Assembly (NCBI RefSeq): GCF_024832785.1
Contig: NZ_CP116615.1
Span: forward strand, 1-64,000
Length of the DNA stretch: 64,000 nt
Reading direction: 5' to 3'
Source of the DNA: Fontisphaera persica
GTDB taxonomy: Bacteria > Verrucomicrobiota > Verrucomicrobiia > Limisphaerales > Fontisphaeraceae
The position numbers and the translations under genes were made by a program. Positions within the stretch are counted from its first letter, which is position 1. Every line of letters starts with the position of its first letter. Positions 8,696-16,211 of this stretch are shown here, piece after piece. Below the pieces are notes generated by a model. That model was not told the origin of the DNA and did no database searches. It saw only the letters and a list, made by a program, of their open reading frames with translations.

Positions 8696-9106
8696 ATGAA
8701 GAAAATATGGTTAATGATTGTGTTGGTGCTGGCTAGCGGCATAACTGTATCAACAGCGGCTAGATTTTTAAGGTGCCAATTATACCAAGATGCCATCGTG
8801 GCAATGAATTGCGGCTCTCCATTTAGTGCCTGTCCAGGGAACTGCCTCATTGATAGACATACCATCAATCCAGCGCCTCCGCCGCCTTTCGGGTTGCCGC
8901 CCGCTGGATTACCAGAAGGTATAGTTGGAGGAATGTGCACTATGGGAGCAATTTATGATACATGCAATTCAATTATGCCTAACTGGCTTGTGACCCGTAC
9001 ACGATGGAGCGTTCGGTGCCTGACAACGGCAAGTTCATGCCAATGCGATCCAAATAATGCAATCGGCCAAGTTTTTTCCACGCCGTTGGTTGCTGATTGC
9101 TTTTGA
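8696..9106 (+). CDS. small exported cysteine-rich protein
   Basis: A 136-residue protein. It has a clear signal peptide (MKKIWLMIVLVLASG..., likely cleaved after STAA near residue 22) and then about 114 residues with ten cysteines, including a CQC pair, and a proline-rich stretch (NPAPPPPFGLPPAG) in the middle. An even number of cysteines in a small exported protein suggests a disulfide-stabilised fold. An SD (GAGGAG) lies about 10 nt upstream of the ATG at 8696. It sits between the membrane-anchored exported protein and a MauE-like gene. In methylamine utilisation MauE is needed for the Cys-rich small subunit MauA, so this protein may be the client of the downstream membrane protein. No homology to MauA is claimed. 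Confidence 0.72.
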   Translation: MKKIWLMIVLVLASGITVSTAARFLRCQLYQDAIVAMNCGSPFSACPGNCLIDRHTINPAPPPPFGLPPAGLPEGIVGGMCTMGAIYDTCNSIMPNWLVTRTRWSVRCLTTASSCQCDPNNAIGQVFSTPLVADCF

Positions 9107-9324
9107 TGTATCGAAAGGGTGAGCGGCGGTTGTTTGTAGGAATCACGGCACACCCAGCGTGGTTTAGATGCATCTGCACTTGTTGGGATGAGATTTCCGC
9201 AAAGGGGGGGCGGCCTTTGCTGGGACGCAGGTAAAATCCAAGCCGCTGTGAGCGGAAATAAACCTTTGGCAGAGCGACCTGAAAATCGAACACGAAATTA
9301 GTGTGGGGTGATATCCTTCTTCAT

Positions 9325-9786
9325 ATGCGAATTGAGGACCTTTTCCTTAAATCTGCGGCCGTGATTTTGGCGGTTACGGCAATGTGCAAGCTGATAAGTG
9401 TTGCAGGCGAGGCGAAAGTGATGGCCTTGGCGGACCCGGTATTTCGTTTTATCAGCCTGCGGCAGTTGCTGCTGGTTACGGCACTTGCGGAAGGGGCAGT
9501 GGCCTGGTATGTGTGGAAAGGCAAAGAATCCGCCGCCAAGAGTTTCCTAGTATTGTGGCTGTGCGGTATGTTCATTGGCTATCGGCTTGGCCTGTGGTTG
9601 ATGAACTACAAGGGCTGCTCCTGTGTGGGCACGGTGACGGAGTGGCTGCCGGTGCCACCGGCGACAGTGGACTGGGTCATGAAAGTCGTTCTAGCCTATC
9701 TGACGGCTGGTTCCGCCGTCTGTTTCTGGAAGACATTTCTCAAGGGTGATACAAAACAGACCGTTGGGCACCAGCCTGCCGGGTAA
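9325..9786 (+). CDS. MauE/DoxX-like four-helix membrane protein
   Basis: A 153-residue protein with four hydrophobic segments (about 5-24, 39-58, 67-88, 110-132). Between the third and fourth lies NYKGCSCVGTV, resembling the conserved C-x-C-[FV]-G loop of MauE/DoxX-type proteins, which are linked to periplasmic thiol oxidation. ATG at 9325 (an in-frame GTG lies at 9301). It is 218 bp after the Cys-rich gene and 5 bp before the GT2 gene, so it may be co-transcribed with either side. Likely role by family: electron transfer for disulfide formation in exported proteins. That its partner is the upstream 10-Cys protein is inference. Confidence 0.68.
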   Translation: MRIEDLFLKSAAVILAVTAMCKLISVAGEAKVMALADPVFRFISLRQLLLVTALAEGAVAWYVWKGKESAAKSFLVLWLCGMFIGYRLGLWLMNYKGCSCVGTVTEWLPVPPATVDWVMKVVLAYLTAGSAVCFWKTFLKGDTKQTVGHQPAG

Positions 9787-9791
9787 CTTTT

Positions 9792-10586
9792 GTGGAGCGC
9801 CATTCGTATTCGCCCGCTGACCGGGACAAGGGCTGTCGGGTCCCCGGCTCATCCCCTCCCTCTCTCTCCATTGTCATTCCGGTGTACAATGAAGCCCGGA
9901 GTGTGGAATTGGTGTTGGAGCGGGTACTGGCGCAGTATTTTGTGGCGGAGGTGGTGGCGGTGGATGATGGGAGCACGGATGGGAGTTGGGGGGTGATGCG
10001 CGGGTGGGAGGCGAGGGATGGGCGGGTGCGGCTGGCGCGGCACGAGCGCAACCGCGGGAAGGGGGCGGCGGTGCGGACGGGTTTGGCGCTGGCCACGGCG
10101 CCAGTGGTGGTGGTGCAGGACGCTGACCTGGAATATGACCCGGCGGACTTGGGGCCGATGCTGGAGTTGATTTTGAGCGGCAAGGCGGACGTGGTGTATG
10201 GGAGCCGGTATGCCGATGGGCGGCGGGGGGTGGGGCCGTTGTGGCATACGTTGGGGAACAAGGCGCTGACGCTGTTTTCCAACTTGTGCACTGGGCTGTG
10301 GCTGAGCGACGAGGCGACGTGTTACAAGATGTTCCGGCGGGAGTTGGTGCCGCGGCTGGAGCTGCGGGAGGAAGGGTTTGGATTTTGCCCGGAGTTCACG
10401 GCCAAGGTGAGCCGGTTGGGGTTGCGGGTGATGGAGGTGCCGATAACGTATCATGGGCGGAGCCGGGCGGAGGGGAAGAAAATCCGGCTGCGACATGGCG
10501 TGGAAGCCCTTTGGTGTCTGGTGAAGTACAGCCGTTGGCGGCCTACGGCGGGGGCCATGGGCGGGGCGCGCTCGGCAACTGAATGA
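9792..10586 (+). CDS. GT2 glycosyltransferase (polyprenyl-phosphate sugar synthase-like)
   Basis: A 264-residue GT-A fold enzyme. It has the N-terminal SIVIPVYNE, nucleotide-binding VVAVDDGSTDGSW, the DxD-type motif VVQDADLEYDP (about residues 113-123), then VVYGSRYADGRRG and the acceptor-side region GKKIRLRHGVEAL. The pattern matches the dolichyl/undecaprenyl-phosphate mannose or glucose synthase group (DPM1-like), which makes lipid-linked sugars for GT-C transferases. There are no C-terminal membrane helices. GTG start at 9792, 5 bp after the MauE-like stop. Two large membrane proteins nearby (5241-7232, 11184-13004) could use its product, which is inference. Confidence 0.86.
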   Translation: MERHSYSPADRDKGCRVPGSSPPSLSIVIPVYNEARSVELVLERVLAQYFVAEVVAVDDGSTDGSWGVMRGWEARDGRVRLARHERNRGKGAAVRTGLALATAPVVVVQDADLEYDPADLGPMLELILSGKADVVYGSRYADGRRGVGPLWHTLGNKALTLFSNLCTGLWLSDEATCYKMFRRELVPRLELREEGFGFCPEFTAKVSRLGLRVMEVPITYHGRSRAEGKKIRLRHGVEALWCLVKYSRWRPTAGAMGGARSATE

Positions 10587-10909
10587 CCCCCACAAGGTGG
10601 AATGGGGCTGTCAATAAGTGGCGCAGAGAAATAAGGCGGGGCCAAAGATGGGCGGGAGATGACGGGGTAAGCGGCGGTGGTTGAATGAGCAGGTGGTGGT
10701 GGCGGAAAAACATGCCTCATGGTGTTGACGGGCACTATTTTTCATATTATGCGTTGGTAATAGCACCTTGCTGTTCATCGTCTGCCGGGTGGTGGGCGTT
10801 GAAAGGTGCGCGGAAGGAGAACGGCTGAAGAAACGGGCGCGTGAATAAAAATATTCGAAGGAGAGGAAATATTGGTGGCAGGCTATAAAGATTACCAGGG
10901 AGATATTTC
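10587..10909. other. intergenic region with repeat copy 2
   Basis: No gene was seen in this 323-bp stretch. It contains TTGACG at 10725-10730, without a convincing -10 at the right distance, the second 80-bp repeat (10764-10843), and a 66-bp leader with TATAAA at 10885-10890 and an AGGGAG SD just before the ATG at 10910. Confidence 0.65.
10764..10843 (+). repeat. 80-bp dispersed repeat, copy 2
   Basis: Gap-free 77/80 match to 7375-7454, same orientation, 3389 bp apart, again shortly upstream (66 bp) of a gene start encoding a signal-peptide protein. Flanking sequence is unrelated to that around copy 1, so the unit has defined edges. Confidence 0.9.
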
Positions 10910-11353
10910 ATGCGATGCTTAGCCGCTAGTGGGAATTTGAAAGCCAGCAGATTGGCGGCTGGAGTATGCATATTAATGTTCGTAACCCTGTTGGAGGTTA
11001 ATTCAGCCATTTTCCAAGTTGGAGGACTGGCCATTCGGCGTGGTTACGATCCTGAGGATATGGTTTATAAGGAAGCACAAATCAGCTTTCGTGCCATAGT
11101 TTCCAATGAATGCTGGCGGATTGATATCATAAATAAAAGTGGCAGAGGCTCTTCAATTTCAACGGACGGCAGATACTTTTATTATGCATTATCTCCATAT
11201 CATAAGCGCGGGCAGGCCAGCTCATGGGCGCGCGGAGGGTCATGGGGGTGGCGGTCAAGTAAAACCATGGTTGGCGGTGGTGCTTTTGCTGGCGCTGGCA
11301 CTGGTGGGGGGCGGGGTGATGCTGGGGCGGGGATTTGGGACCGCGCAGCATGA
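10910..11353 (+). pseudogene. 5' remnant of an exported-protein gene
   Basis: The frame starts at an ATG with a good SD and encodes a hydrophobic signal segment (about 13-33) and about 65 residues of extracytoplasmic sequence. A segment N-x-C-W-R-I...ISTDGRYFYYAL resembles in spacing N-Q-W-R-M...VGCDGTNIYMV of the exported protein at 7531, so a distant paralogue is possible. After about residue 100 (near 11215) the sequence turns into low-complexity Gly/Ala/Arg that is the out-of-frame shadow of the next gene, and the two frames overlap by 170 bp. The simplest reading is a gene truncated by a deletion or recombination joining it to the membrane-protein gene at 11184. Confidence 0.5.
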
Positions 11354-13004
11354 CGGGAAGTTTCACACTATCTGGAGCGAGAATTTTTCCCGGCAATTAT
11401 GGGGAGGCGAGGTGTATCCCCGATGGTTGATGGATTTGAATGGGGGGTTGGGGAGTCCGGCTTTTTATTATTATCCGCCGGTGCCGTTTTACGCGACGAG
11501 CTTGTTGCGCCCGGTGTTTGGGGAGGAGGGGGCGAGCGGGCGGATGCTGGGGGCGGGGGCGGTGGTGGCGTTGTGCTTGAGCGGGTTGATGGCCTGGGGA
11601 TGGCTGCGGCGGCGGGTGAGCGAGTGGGCAGCGCTGGCGGGGGCCGGGGCCTACGTGCTCGCGCCGTATCATCTGGCTGCGGATTTATATGTGCGGGGGG
11701 CGTACGCCGAGTTGTGGGCTTTTGCGTGGTTGCCGCTGGTACTGGCCGGAGTGGATTGCATGGCAGACGGGCGGGGGCGGGCGCGGGGGCTGGTCTTGCT
11801 GGCGTGCGGGTATGGGTTATTGGTAGCCACGCATCTTCCCACGACGCTGCTGTTTTCGCCGGTGCCGTTGGTCTATGCCTGGTGTGTGGGTGGGCGGGGG
11901 GCATGCTGGAGGTTGGCGGCGTGGACGATGGCGGGGCTGGGGTGGGGTGCGGGGTTGGCGGCGGTGTATGTGTTGCCCGCCATGACGTTGCAGGAATACA
12001 TATCCATGAGCGCGCTCACCAACTCGCCGAATTTGCAATATGACCGGAACTTTTTGCTGACGGCGCTGCATCCCGAGGGTGAGGCGTTTCGGGCGGCGTT
12101 GTTTTGGCAGGTGTTGGGGACGTTTGCGGTGGGGGCGTGGGGCTTCGTGATGGCGGGGCGGATGGAAGACTTGGGGCTGCGGCGTCGGGTGGTGTGGGGC
12201 GTGGTCGTGCTATACGCGACATTGTTCCTGATGCTGCCGCTGAGCGAGCCGGTGTGGAGGCATGTGCCGCGGCTGAAACTGGTGCAATTCCCCTGGCGAG
12301 CCACAGCCATACTGACCTTGGCGGCGTGCTGGCTGATGGCGGCCGGGTTGCACCAGTGGCGGCAGGGCGGCGGGTGGTGGAAAGGGGTGATGTTGGGTGG
12401 GATGGTGGTGCTGCTGGCGGGGTGGGGATGGATGGATTATCAGGCGATTCGGCACTTTGCGCGGCATCACCAAAGCCCGCCTGCCGAGTGGCTCACGCGG
12501 CAGGAGGACGCCACAGAATATTTGCCGGCATGGGTGGCGGAGCCGTTGGGGCAGATATTGGAGGGGCTGGAGGTCAACCGGGAGCCGGAGCGAGTGAAGC
12601 ATTACACCGATGGCACCCTGCCGTTGTTGCCGCGGATGGGGCTGGTCCAGGACCAGGCGCGTCTGGCGGTGGTGTTTGAGCAAGGGCGCGGGCGGGTGGT
12701 AATCCGGGAATGGCATCCGCGGCGTGTGCAGATTCTGGTGGAGGCGGGGGAGCCAGTCACGTTGCAGGTCAGCCAGTTTTATTTTCCGGGATGGAAGGCC
12801 TGGCGCGGGGTATCGCCGGTGGAGGTGCGGCCGGCGTCGTCGAGCGGGTTGATGCAGGTGGACCTGCCCGCCGGGCATCACACCCTGAGGCTGGCCCGGA
12901 GACTTTTGCCGGTGGAATGGGTGGGGTGGGGGGTGACGTTGGTTTCGGGATTGGCAGCGGTGTTGGTTTGGATAAACTCACGGCGCACACAGCCACGAAA
13001 ATGA
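11184..13004 (+). CDS. polytopic membrane protein, YfhO/PTPS-related GT-C-like
   Basis: About 606 residues with a first span at VVLLLALALVGGGVML and roughly ten further hydrophobic segments, then a soluble C-terminal region. After TM1 comes an extracytoplasmic loop with HDGKFHTIWSENFSRQL and YPRWLMDLNGGLGSPAF, typical of the 6-pyruvoyl-tetrahydropterin synthase-related (PF10131-like) and YfhO-like membrane families. The tail FYFPGWKAW...VDLPAGHHTLRL also resembles YfhO C-termini. Substrate unknown; lipid-linked glycan transfer is the usual guess. The start is uncertain because the N-terminal 30 residues overlap the truncated gene before it. The stop overlaps the next start as ATGA. Confidence 0.65.
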   Translation: MHYLHIISAGRPAHGRAEGHGGGGQVKPWLAVVLLLALALVGGGVMLGRGFGTAQHDGKFHTIWSENFSRQLWGGEVYPRWLMDLNGGLGSPAFYYYPPVPFYATSLLRPVFGEEGASGRMLGAGAVVALCLSGLMAWGWLRRRVSEWAALAGAGAYVLAPYHLAADLYVRGAYAELWAFAWLPLVLAGVDCMADGRGRARGLVLLACGYGLLVATHLPTTLLFSPVPLVYAWCVGGRGACWRLAAWTMAGLGWGAGLAAVYVLPAMTLQEYISMSALTNSPNLQYDRNFLLTALHPEGEAFRAALFWQVLGTFAVGAWGFVMAGRMEDLGLRRRVVWGVVVLYATLFLMLPLSEPVWRHVPRLKLVQFPWRATAILTLAACWLMAAGLHQWRQGGGWWKGVMLGGMVVLLAGWGWMDYQAIRHFARHHQSPPAEWLTRQEDATEYLPAWVAEPLGQILEGLEVNREPERVKHYTDGTLPLLPRMGLVQDQARLAVVFEQGRGRVVIREWHPRRVQILVEAGEPVTLQVSQFYFPGWKAWRGVSPVEVRPASSSGLMQVDLPAGHHTLRLARRLLPVEWVGWGVTLVSGLAAVLVWINSRRTQPRK

Positions 13005-13828
13005 AACGCATGGCAAAGAGGCCAACCAAGGGGCGGGCGTTCACCCTGATTGAGCTGATGGTGGTGGTGTTGATTATTGCCGTGCTGGTGGCGTTGTTGC
13101 TGCCGGCGCTGGCGGCGGCCAAGCAGCGGACGCGGACTGTCCAATGTGTCAATAATCACCGGTCGCTGGTGTTGGTCTGGCAGTTGTATTGCGACGATTA
13201 CCATGGCCGGCTGCCATGGACGGTGGACGACGGCGACGGGCTGCCATTTACCAACTGGGTGGCGGGCCACTTGCGCAATCCGCTGGAGGCGACCAACGCG
13301 GCCTTGTTGGTGGACCCCAAGCGTTCGCTGTTGGCGCCGTATGTCACCCATCCGGGCCTGTATAAATGCCCCGCCGATCCGTCCCCCCTGGTGCGCAGCG
13401 TGAGCATGAACAACCGGCTGAACCCGGTGCGCTTTCTCAAGCCGGTGCTGGTCATTGGGGGATATGGCACCAATTTCATGGTTTATCGGCAGCAGAGCGA
13501 CATCCGGGAGCCGTCGCGCATCTTTGTGTTTTTGGATGAACGCTACGACAGCATCAACGAGGGCAATTTTGCGGTGGATTTGAGCAACACCGGCACGTTC
13601 GACGGGCATGGGGTGCCCACGCCGTATTGGTGGCTGGACACGCCGTCCGGGTACCATCACCAAAGTGTGAACCTGTCTTTTGTGGACGGCCGGGTGGAGA
13701 CGCACCGGTGGCAGGAGCGCACGACGCTGGGGCCGATTGGGGTGACCGGTTTCCGCCGCACCAGCAGCACCGACCGGGACATATCGTGGCTGCAATTCCA
13801 CACGGCCGAGCCGGTGGCGGGGCGTTGA
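13001..13828 (+). CDS. pilin-like protein with prepilin N-terminal methylation motif and H-X9-DG tail
   Basis: A 275-residue protein. The basic leader MKRMAKRPTKGRA precedes FTLIELMVVVLIIAVLVALL, a type III prepilin/pseudopilin signal with Glu5. Residue -1 is Ala rather than Gly. The large extracytoplasmic domain ends with GYHH...FVDGRVE, the H-X9-DG pattern of the very numerous pilin-like proteins of Planctomycetes and Verrucomicrobia. It may be a surface or pseudopilus component; function in these paralogues is mostly unknown. The start codon overlaps the preceding stop (ATGA at 13001-13004), implying translational coupling. This puts the pilin-like protein with the membrane glycosyltransferase-like gene. 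Confidence 0.85.
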   Translation: MKRMAKRPTKGRAFTLIELMVVVLIIAVLVALLLPALAAAKQRTRTVQCVNNHRSLVLVWQLYCDDYHGRLPWTVDDGDGLPFTNWVAGHLRNPLEATNAALLVDPKRSLLAPYVTHPGLYKCPADPSPLVRSVSMNNRLNPVRFLKPVLVIGGYGTNFMVYRQQSDIREPSRIFVFLDERYDSINEGNFAVDLSNTGTFDGHGVPTPYWWLDTPSGYHHQSVNLSFVDGRVETHRWQERTTLGPIGVTGFRRTSSTDRDISWLQFHTAEPVAGR

Positions 13829-13943
13829 GGGAGGCCGGGGGAAGGGGGGGGGCAGGGAGGTGTGGAGGTGGCTGGTGGGCGAGGGGCTTAATAATTTTGA
13901 TTGAATAAATAACCCCAACTTGCGACACAAAAGGCCGGCTTAT

Positions 13944-15209
13944 ATGAGTCGGGACACTTATTCGCCCATAATTGAGCAGGGGCTGGGGGCTAAAATGACG
14001 CCGGCCGGCACGCAAGGGACAGCGGATTTGCCGCTGTTCGACAAGGTGCGCGCGTTCAAAAGCGCGGAGCAAGTGCGGGCCGCCGGGTTGTATCCATATT
14101 TCCGGATGATTTCCTCGGCGCAGGATACCGAGGTCATCATGAACGGCCGGAAGGTCTTAATGCTGGGCTCCAACAGCTATCTGGGGTTGACCAATCATCC
14201 CAAAATCAAGGAGGCCGCCATGGCGGCGGTGGCCAAATATGGCAGCGGTTGTGCGGGGTCACGCTTCCTGAACGGCACGCTGGATTTGCACATTGAGCTG
14301 GAGGAGGCGCTGGCCCGGCTGGTGAACAAGCCGGCAGTGCTGCTCTACAGCACGGGTTTTCAGGTCAATTTGGGCGTTATCAGCGTCATGGCCGGCAAGG
14401 ATGAATACATCCTGGCGGATAAAAGCAATCACGCCAGCCTGGTGGAGGGGTGCCGGCTGGCCTTGGGGGATTACTCGCGTTTTGCGCATAATGACATGGC
14501 CGCCTTGGAGGCGCGCCTGCAAAAGCTGCCCCCGGAAGCGGGCAAGTTGATTGTGGTGGACGGTGTCTTCAGCATGGAGGGGGACATCATCAATTTGCCG
14601 GAGGTTTGCCGGCTGGCCCGGGAACACCGCGCGGCGGTGATGGTGGATGATGCGCATGGCATCGGGGTGCTGGGGCCGCAGGGGGCGGGGACGGTGGCCC
14701 ACTTTGGGCTGACGGACGAGGTGCAATTCATCATGGGCACGTTCAGCAAGTCCCTGGCCAGCCTGGGGGGCTTCATTGCCTCGGATGCCGCCACCATAGA
14801 CTACTTGAAGCATCACTCGAAGACGGTGATTTTCAGCGCGAGCATGAGTCCGGCCAATGCGGCGGCGGTGCTGGCGGCGGTGAAGATTATGCAGAGCGAG
14901 CCGGAGCGAATTGAGCGCTTGTGGCATAACACGGAGCGGATGAAGAAGGGGTTGTTGTCGCTGGGGTTTGATTTGGGCGGGTCGCAGACGCCGATTTTGC
15001 CGGTGTACATCCGGGATTTGCTGAAGACGTTTCAGTTCTGCAAGCGGCTGGAGCAGGAGGGGGTGTTTGTGAATCCGGTGGTTTCGCCCGGCATCCCGCC
15101 GGGGATGGAGCTGTTGCGGGTGAGCCTGATGGCGACGCATACGGACGCGCAAATTGATTTTGCCCTGGACAAGTTTGCCAAGGTGGGGCGTGAGCTGGGC
15201 ATCATCTAG
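13944..15209 (+). CDS. spt: serine palmitoyltransferase (alpha-oxoamine synthase family)
   Basis: A 421-residue PLP enzyme that would condense L-serine with an acyl-CoA or acyl-ACP to 3-ketosphinganine, the first step of sphingolipid synthesis. Visible features: GLYPYFR and [20 protein letters not shown] near the N-terminus, closely like Bacteroidetes serine palmitoyltransferases; [12 protein letters not shown] (cofactor Asp and His); and [13 protein letters not shown] with the PLP-binding Lys. KBL or BioF are alternatives in the same family, but the YPYFR/QDTEV region and the two downstream lipid genes favour SPT. ATG at 13944 preferred over a TTG at 13920. It is followed after 6 bp by an SDR and then a PAP2 enzyme, forming a three-gene operon. 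Confidence 0.87.
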   Translation: MSRDTYSPIIEQGLGAKMTPAGTQGTADLPLFDKVRAFKSAEQVRAAGLYPYFRMISSAQDTEVIMNGRKVLMLGSNSYLGLTNHPKIKEAAMAAVAKYGSGCAGSRFLNGTLDLHIELEEALARLVNKPAVLLYSTGFQVNLGVISVMAGKDEYILADKSNHASLVEGCRLALGDYSRFAHNDMAALEARLQKLPPEAGKLIVVDGVFSMEGDIINLPEVCRLAREHRAAVMVDDAHGIGVLGPQGAGTVAHFGLTDEVQFIMGTFSKSLASLGGFIASDAATIDYLKHHSKTVIFSASMSPANAAAVLAAVKIMQSEPERIERLWHNTERMKKGLLSLGFDLGGSQTPILPVYIRDLLKTFQFCKRLEQEGVFVNPVVSPGIPPGMELLRVSLMATHTDAQIDFALDKFAKVGRELGII

Positions 15210-15215
15210 CAGGCC

Positions 15216-16202
15216 ATGAAAGTGCTGTTGACCGGCGCCAGCGGGCTGGTGGGCAGCCACGTGCTGGACCGCCTCGTCCGGGAACAAGTGCCGGTGCGGC
15301 TGCTGCTGCGCGCATCCAGTCCCCGCCAGTGGATTGCTTCGCATCTTTCTAAAGTCGAGATTCACGAGGGCGCGCTGGATGCTCCCCAAACGTTGGAGTC
15401 AGCGCTGGAGGGAATCACCCATGTCATTCATTGCGCCGGCGCCACCAAGGCCCTGGACCGGGAGGGATATTTCCGGGTGAATCACGCGGGCACGTTAAAT
15501 CTGGTGGCGGCCATCAACCGGCAGGCTTCCCAGGTGCAGCGGCTGGTGCATGTTTCCAGCCTGGCGGTCACCGGCCCCGCCACGGCTGCCCGGCCGGCGC
15601 GGGAAACGGATCCGCCGCGTCCGCTGACCGATTACGGTCAAAGCAAACTGGCGGCGGAGCAGGTGGTGCGGGAGCAATGCCGGGTGCCGTCGGTGATTTT
15701 GCGTCCGCCGGGGGTGTATGGGCCGAGGGATGGAGAATTTTTCAAATTATTCAAGGCGGTGCAACGCGGTTTGCTGCCGTGTTTTGGGGGAGGGCGCCAG
15801 CAATTGAGCCTGGTTTACGCGCCAGATTTGGCGGCGGCGATTGTGCATTGCCTCACGCAGGAAGGGGCGGTGGGGCAGGTGTTGCATGTGGCGCATCCGG
15901 AGGTGGTGAGCGCCCGCCAGCTTGGTGAGATGGCGGCCCGGTTTTTACAGGTCAAGCCGGTGCCGCTGGTGTTGCCCACCGCGGCTTTGTGGCCGGTATG
16001 TGTGGTGCAGGAAATCATCAGCCAGGTGACGCGCCGGCCGCACGTGGTGAATTTGCAGAAATACCGGGAACTGGCGGCCCCCGGGTGGGTGTGCGATGTC
16101 AGCCGGCTGCGGGAGCTGACGGGGTTCAGCGCGACAACTTCGGTGCAGGAAGGGGTGCCCGCCACGCTGGAATGGTACCGTCAGGCGGGCTGGCTGAAAT
16201 AA
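15216..16202 (+). CDS. extended SDR, candidate 3-ketosphinganine reductase (CerR-like)
   Basis: A 328-residue NAD(P)-dependent epimerase/dehydratase-type SDR. The nucleotide motif MKVLLTGASGLVGSHVL is at the N-terminus, HVSSLAVTG carries the Ser, DYGQSKLAAE the catalytic Tyr-x-x-x-Lys, and RPPGVYGPRD the substrate-side motif. In Caulobacter the reductase that converts 3-ketosphinganine is an extended SDR encoded beside spt. Position directly after spt (6 bp) suggests the same step here. Sequence alone cannot exclude a 3-beta-hydroxysteroid dehydrogenase or sugar-epimerase role. It is followed after 9 bp by the PAP2 enzyme. Confidence 0.75.
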   Translation: MKVLLTGASGLVGSHVLDRLVREQVPVRLLLRASSPRQWIASHLSKVEIHEGALDAPQTLESALEGITHVIHCAGATKALDREGYFRVNHAGTLNLVAAINRQASQVQRLVHVSSLAVTGPATAARPARETDPPRPLTDYGQSKLAAEQVVREQCRVPSVILRPPGVYGPRDGEFFKLFKAVQRGLLPCFGGGRQQLSLVYAPDLAAAIVHCLTQEGAVGQVLHVAHPEVVSARQLGEMAARFLQVKPVPLVLPTAALWPVCVVQEIISQVTRRPHVVNLQKYRELAAPGWVCDVSRLRELTGFSATTSVQEGVPATLEWYRQAGWLK

Positions 16203-16211
16203 GGGGAGTCC

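Noticed and set aside
8979-9293. Minus-strand open frame overlapping the Cys-rich gene and the following gap
   Set aside because: It overlaps a gene with clear signal peptide and SD, and has no family features of its own.
8696-9786. A true methylamine dehydrogenase (mau) locus
   Set aside because: No mauB, mauD or mauG-like genes are present, and the Cys-rich protein shows no tryptophan tryptophylquinone pattern. Only the MauE-like fold is supported.
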